Assembly (NCBI GenBank): GCA_022041995.1
Contig: CP074381.1
Span: 186,001 to 250,000, forward strand
DNA from: Cupriavidus necator
Lineage (GTDB): Bacteria; Pseudomonadota; Gammaproteobacteria; Burkholderiales; Burkholderiaceae
Reading direction: 5' to 3'
Length of the DNA stretch: 64,000 bases
Shown here: in pieces, positions 61,672 through 64,000 of the stretch
Numbering within the stretch: the first letter of the stretch is position 1
Layout: each line of letters opens with the position of its first letter
Notes under the pieces: model-generated
What the model was told of the DNA's origin: nothing
What the model saw: the letters and a program-made list of their open reading frames with translations, nothing else
The model's database searches: none
Translations under genes and position numbers: made by a program

Positions 61672-62436
61672 TTACTTGGCGGCCGCGCCGAACCATTTCT
61701 GGGTCAGCCTGGCGTAGGTGCCATCGGCCTTCACCTTGGCCAGCGCGGCATTGAGGGCGCGGGTCAGCTCGGGCGTGTCCTTGCGCACGGCCATGCCGTA
61801 TTCCTCGGTGGTCAGCGGCTGCTCCACCACGCGCAGGCCGCCGCGGGTCTTGACGTACTGCATCGCGGCCGGCTTGCCGGTCACGGCGGCATCGGCGCGG
61901 CCGATCTCGACCAGGTTGAACATTTCCTGGTTCTTCTCCACTTCCACGCGCTGCACCTGCGGGTACGTGTCGCGCAGGAAGCTGACGGACTTGGTGCCCA
62001 CCTGCACGCTGACCTTCTTGCCGTTCAGGTCGGCCGGGGCGTGGATGGCGGTGTTGCCGCTCTTGACCAGCGCCACCAGGCCGCCGGTGTAGTACGGCTC
62101 AGTGAAGTCCACCACCTTGCGGCGCTCGGGGGTGATGTAGATGCCGGACACGGCCATGTCGAAGCGGCGCGAGACCAGCCCCGGGATCAGGCCCTTGAAG
62201 TCGATGTCGGTCCATTCCACCCGCTTGCCCATCGTCTTGGCCATGGCCTCCACCAGTTCCACGTCAAAGCCGGTGCGCTTGCCGTTCTCGGTGAATTCCA
62301 TCGGCGGGAAGGTGGCGTCGGTGGCCACGCGCAGCACGGCGCTGTCCTGCGCGTGCGCGACGGTGCCGAAGGTCAGGGCGGTCAGGGTTGCCAGGCCGGC
62401 GAGGCTGACCATCAGGCATTTGCGGCGAAGGTTCAT
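61672..62436 (-). CDS. Periplasmic amino-acid-binding protein
   Basis: 254 residues with a signal peptide (GLATLTALTFGTVAHAQ) and the family-3 solute-binding pattern (LRVATDATFPPMEFTENGKR, GFDVELVEAMAK, GRADAAVTGKPAA). First gene of the transporter/ureohydrolase operon. The ligand is probably histidine or a related amino acid, judged only from the hutG-like neighbour. Confidence 0.93.
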   Translation of the reverse strand: MNLRRKCLMVSLAGLATLTALTFGTVAHAQDSAVLRVATDATFPPMEFTENGKRTGFDVELVEAMAKTMGKRVEWTDIDFKGLIPGLVSRRFDMAVSGIYITPERRKVVDFTEPYYTGGLVALVKSGNTAIHAPADLNGKKVSVQVGTKSVSFLRDTYPQVQRVEVEKNQEMFNLVEIGRADAAVTGKPAAMQYVKTRGGLRVVEQPLTTEEYGMAVRKDTPELTRALNAALAKVKADGTYARLTQKWFGAAAK

Positions 62437-62524
62437 GGAAGTCTCCTATTCTCGGGAACGAGGGATCTGCCGTCGCATGGGTCTGCCGACGGCGGCGGTA
62501 ATGATTGGCTTGGTAGCCTGGTAT

Positions 62525-63319
62525 TCAGTAAGACTGCAGCCGCGCGGAAATCCGCATCGCCGCTGCCACGGTCATGTCGATCAGCGCGCTCTCGCGCCCT
62601 TGCCGCCGCGTGGCCGGCACCATCAGCGTGATGGAACCCAGCGCATCGGCCTTGCTGCGCCGCGAGAACAGCGGCGCGCTCACGCCCCACACGCCCGGAT
62701 CCACCTCGCCCTCGCTGACCGCGTAACCGGTCTCGCGAATGGCGGCCAGCTCGGCCAGCAGCCGTTCGGCTTCGCCTGGCTCGCACTGGGCACGGACCAG
62801 GCGCTCGCGCGCTTCGTCGCGCATGAACGCCAGCAGCGACTTGGCCGACGCACCGGCGCGCAGCGGCACGCCGCGGCCCTTCTCGAACGAGCAGCGCAGC
62901 GACTGGCGGCTCTCCACCATCTCCAGGCACACCACGTGATCCTTGACGGCCACGACCAGACCCACGCTTTCATCGGACTGCTGCGCCAGCAGCTGCATGT
63001 CGGGCAAGGCTTCGCGCGCCAGGTGCGAGGCCATGTCAAAGCCGAGCGCCAGTTGCAGGCTGATCGGGCCCGGCGCGTATTCGCCGTCGGACTCCAGCAC
63101 AAAGCCCCAGCGCTTGAGCATCATCAGCTGCCGGTAGAGCGTGCTCTTGGGCAGGCCGGTCTTGGCAACCAGCTCGCGCACCGTGATCGGCGCGCCGTGT
63201 TGCGCCAGCGTTGCCAGCACGAACAGCACGCGATCGGCTCCGCCCGCGGGCTGGCCGGGTTCGGCAGGCGTGGGCGTCGCGGGCTTCACGGAGGGAGGGT
63301 TGTCGACGGCATTCAACAT
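62525..63319 (-). CDS. IclR-family regulator
   Basis: ATG 63319 (MLNAVDNPPSVKPATP) gives 264 residues, normal for the family. The winged HTH covers ITVRELVAKTGLPKSTLYRQ; the effector domain follows (LVVAVKDHVVCLEMVESRQS). It lies just upstream of the binding-protein gene on the same strand, 88 bp away, and probably controls the transporter operon. Confidence 0.9.
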   Translation of the reverse strand: MLNAVDNPPSVKPATPTPAEPGQPAGGADRVLFVLATLAQHGAPITVRELVAKTGLPKSTLYRQLMMLKRWGFVLESDGEYAPGPISLQLALGFDMASHLAREALPDMQLLAQQSDESVGLVVAVKDHVVCLEMVESRQSLRCSFEKGRGVPLRAGASAKSLLAFMRDEARERLVRAQCEPGEAERLLAELAAIRETGYAVSEGEVDPGVWGVSAPLFSRRSKADALGSITLMVPATRRQGRESALIDMTVAAAMRISARLQSY

Positions 63320-63452
63320 AGGGCCCAAGAATAGGACCTGATTCCCGGAAATCAAAACCGTGAGTCCCGGAAAATGGGAATGATCGACTAGGGATAACCC
63401 TTGATGATTGGCAGATTGATTGCCAAGTGCGCGGGGCGCCGCTGCGTCGCGA

Positions 63453-63655
63453 TCAGTAGATACCGGGGAGCAGCCGCCACGTCCTGTCGCAGTACGACGC
63501 ATATTCAACGCCGGACTGGTCGCGCAGCAGCGCTTCTTCGGCCCGGATGCGCGCCAGCAGCGCGGGCACCATCAGCAGCGTCAGCACCACGCCCACGCCG
63601 GAGCGAAAGGTCAGTACCCATCCCAGCGAACTGATCAGGAAAAGCAGCGCTCAGC
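63453..63655 (-). pseudogene. C-terminal fragment of an isoprenylcysteine-methyltransferase-like protein
   Basis: Minus-strand translation FLISSLGWVLTFRSGVGVVL is followed by VPALLARIRAEEALLR and a VEYASYCDRTWRLLPGIY end, typical of ICMT/PEMT-type membrane methyltransferases. The N-terminal two-thirds are absent, so only a stub remains between the IclR gene and the aldolase. Confidence 0.65.
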
Positions 63656-63684
63656 GCGGGGTTCGAGGCAAAGAGCGCAAGATG

Positions 63685-64000
63685 TCAACGCCGATAGCCA
63701 GCCACCAGCTGCTTCATGGCCCGGAAGGCCGTGGCGCGGTCGTCGCCGAGCAGGAAGGCGTGCACGCCTTGTTCGCGCCAGTGCTCGCACTGTCCGGCCG
63801 CACGCGGAATCGCGCAGAACGGCACGCCACGTGCCTGGCAGGCCTGCGCAATGCGGCGGATTGCCGCCTGCACGGAAGGATGCTGTGCGTCAGCTGGCAC
63901 GCCAAGGCTTTGCGACAAGTCGATCGCACCTTCCAGCACCATGTCGATGCCCGGCACGGCGACGATCTCTTCGATGGCATCGACGCCCTCCCGGTCTTCG
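63685..64000 (-). CDS. HpcH/HpaI-family aldolase, C-terminal part (runs off the window)
   Basis: About 105 residues are visible, in frame to the window edge. VPGIDMVLEGAIDLSQSLGV has the Asp-Leu-Ser motif of the metal-dependent aldolase barrel, and the end HAFLLGDDRATAFRAMKQLV is typical. The metal-binding Glu lies outside. It probably cleaves a hydroxy-oxo-acid to pyruvate and an aldehyde. Confidence 0.82.
   Translation of the reverse strand, partial: EDREGVDAIEEIVAVPGIDMVLEGAIDLSQSLGVPADAQHPSVQAAIRRIAQACQARGVPFCAIPRAAGQCEHWREQGVHAFLLGDDRATAFRAMKQLVAGYRR

Noticed and set aside
60973..62631. 552-residue plus-strand frame
   Set aside because: Antisense to ABC transporter genes with full motif sets.

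Overview
The window looks like a high-GC betaproteobacterial chromosome or megaplasmid, most likely Burkholderiaceae and probably Cupriavidus or a close relative. The basis is gene content: Bug/TctC-, BKACE- and IclR-type catabolic genes, a recombinase-in-trio (RIT) element, and the codon bias. The genus is an inference, since no rRNA or housekeeping marker is present.

Bases 1-30,260 form an accessory island. It opens with the end of a Tn7/Tn5053-like transposition module (TniA/TnsB tail, TniB, a short TniQ and a long TnsD-like TniQ). Cargo follows. (a) A divergent locus has a PIN-like protein and a 2OG-Fe(II) dioxygenase on one side. On the other side are a ribbon-helix-helix regulator and an 1116-residue ImmA-peptidase/UvrD-helicase/AddB-like nuclease fusion. 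(b) A DUF6236 membrane protein. (c) A minus-strand nuclease-helicase operon has a NYN/LOTUS protein, a DEDD-exonuclease/RecQ/UvrD giant and an McrA-like/DUF3883 protein. The last is split by an IS3-family element with a 4-bp target duplication. (d) A DUF29 protein and an EAL-domain scrap. (e) A zinc-finger, serine-recombinase and double ParB/RepB cassette. (f) An AT-rich retron: RT, a structured upstream region and a small membrane ORF. Just after the retron lies a diverged copy of the tail of the short tniQ, 28 kb from the intact gene, so the island seems bounded by or built from related transposons.

Bases 30,300-38,200 carry ordinary genes: an aldo/keto reductase broken by frameshifts, a LysR regulator, a GGDEF-EAL protein, a YdcF-family protein and a His-rich envelope protein. 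Bases 38,250-45,450 hold a multi-gene DDE transposon whose ExeA-like ATPase is interrupted exactly in Walker B by a RIT element of three overlapping tyrosine recombinases. Bases 45,830-48,305 are an orphan PAAR/effector/immunity module of type VI secretion character.

The rest (48.6-64 kb) is catabolic and envelope DNA. It includes small membrane proteins, a lipoprotein plus OmpA-like pair, and a GntR-controlled MFS/BKACE/SDR cluster. A LuxR-type regulator and a large lipoprotein follow. The window closes with an IclR-linked amino-acid ABC transporter plus formimidoylglutamase and the end of an HpcH/HpaI aldolase.

Caution: at least five genes outside the cargo appear frameshifted by one missing base inside a G/C homopolymer. 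That pattern looks more like sequencing error than biology.
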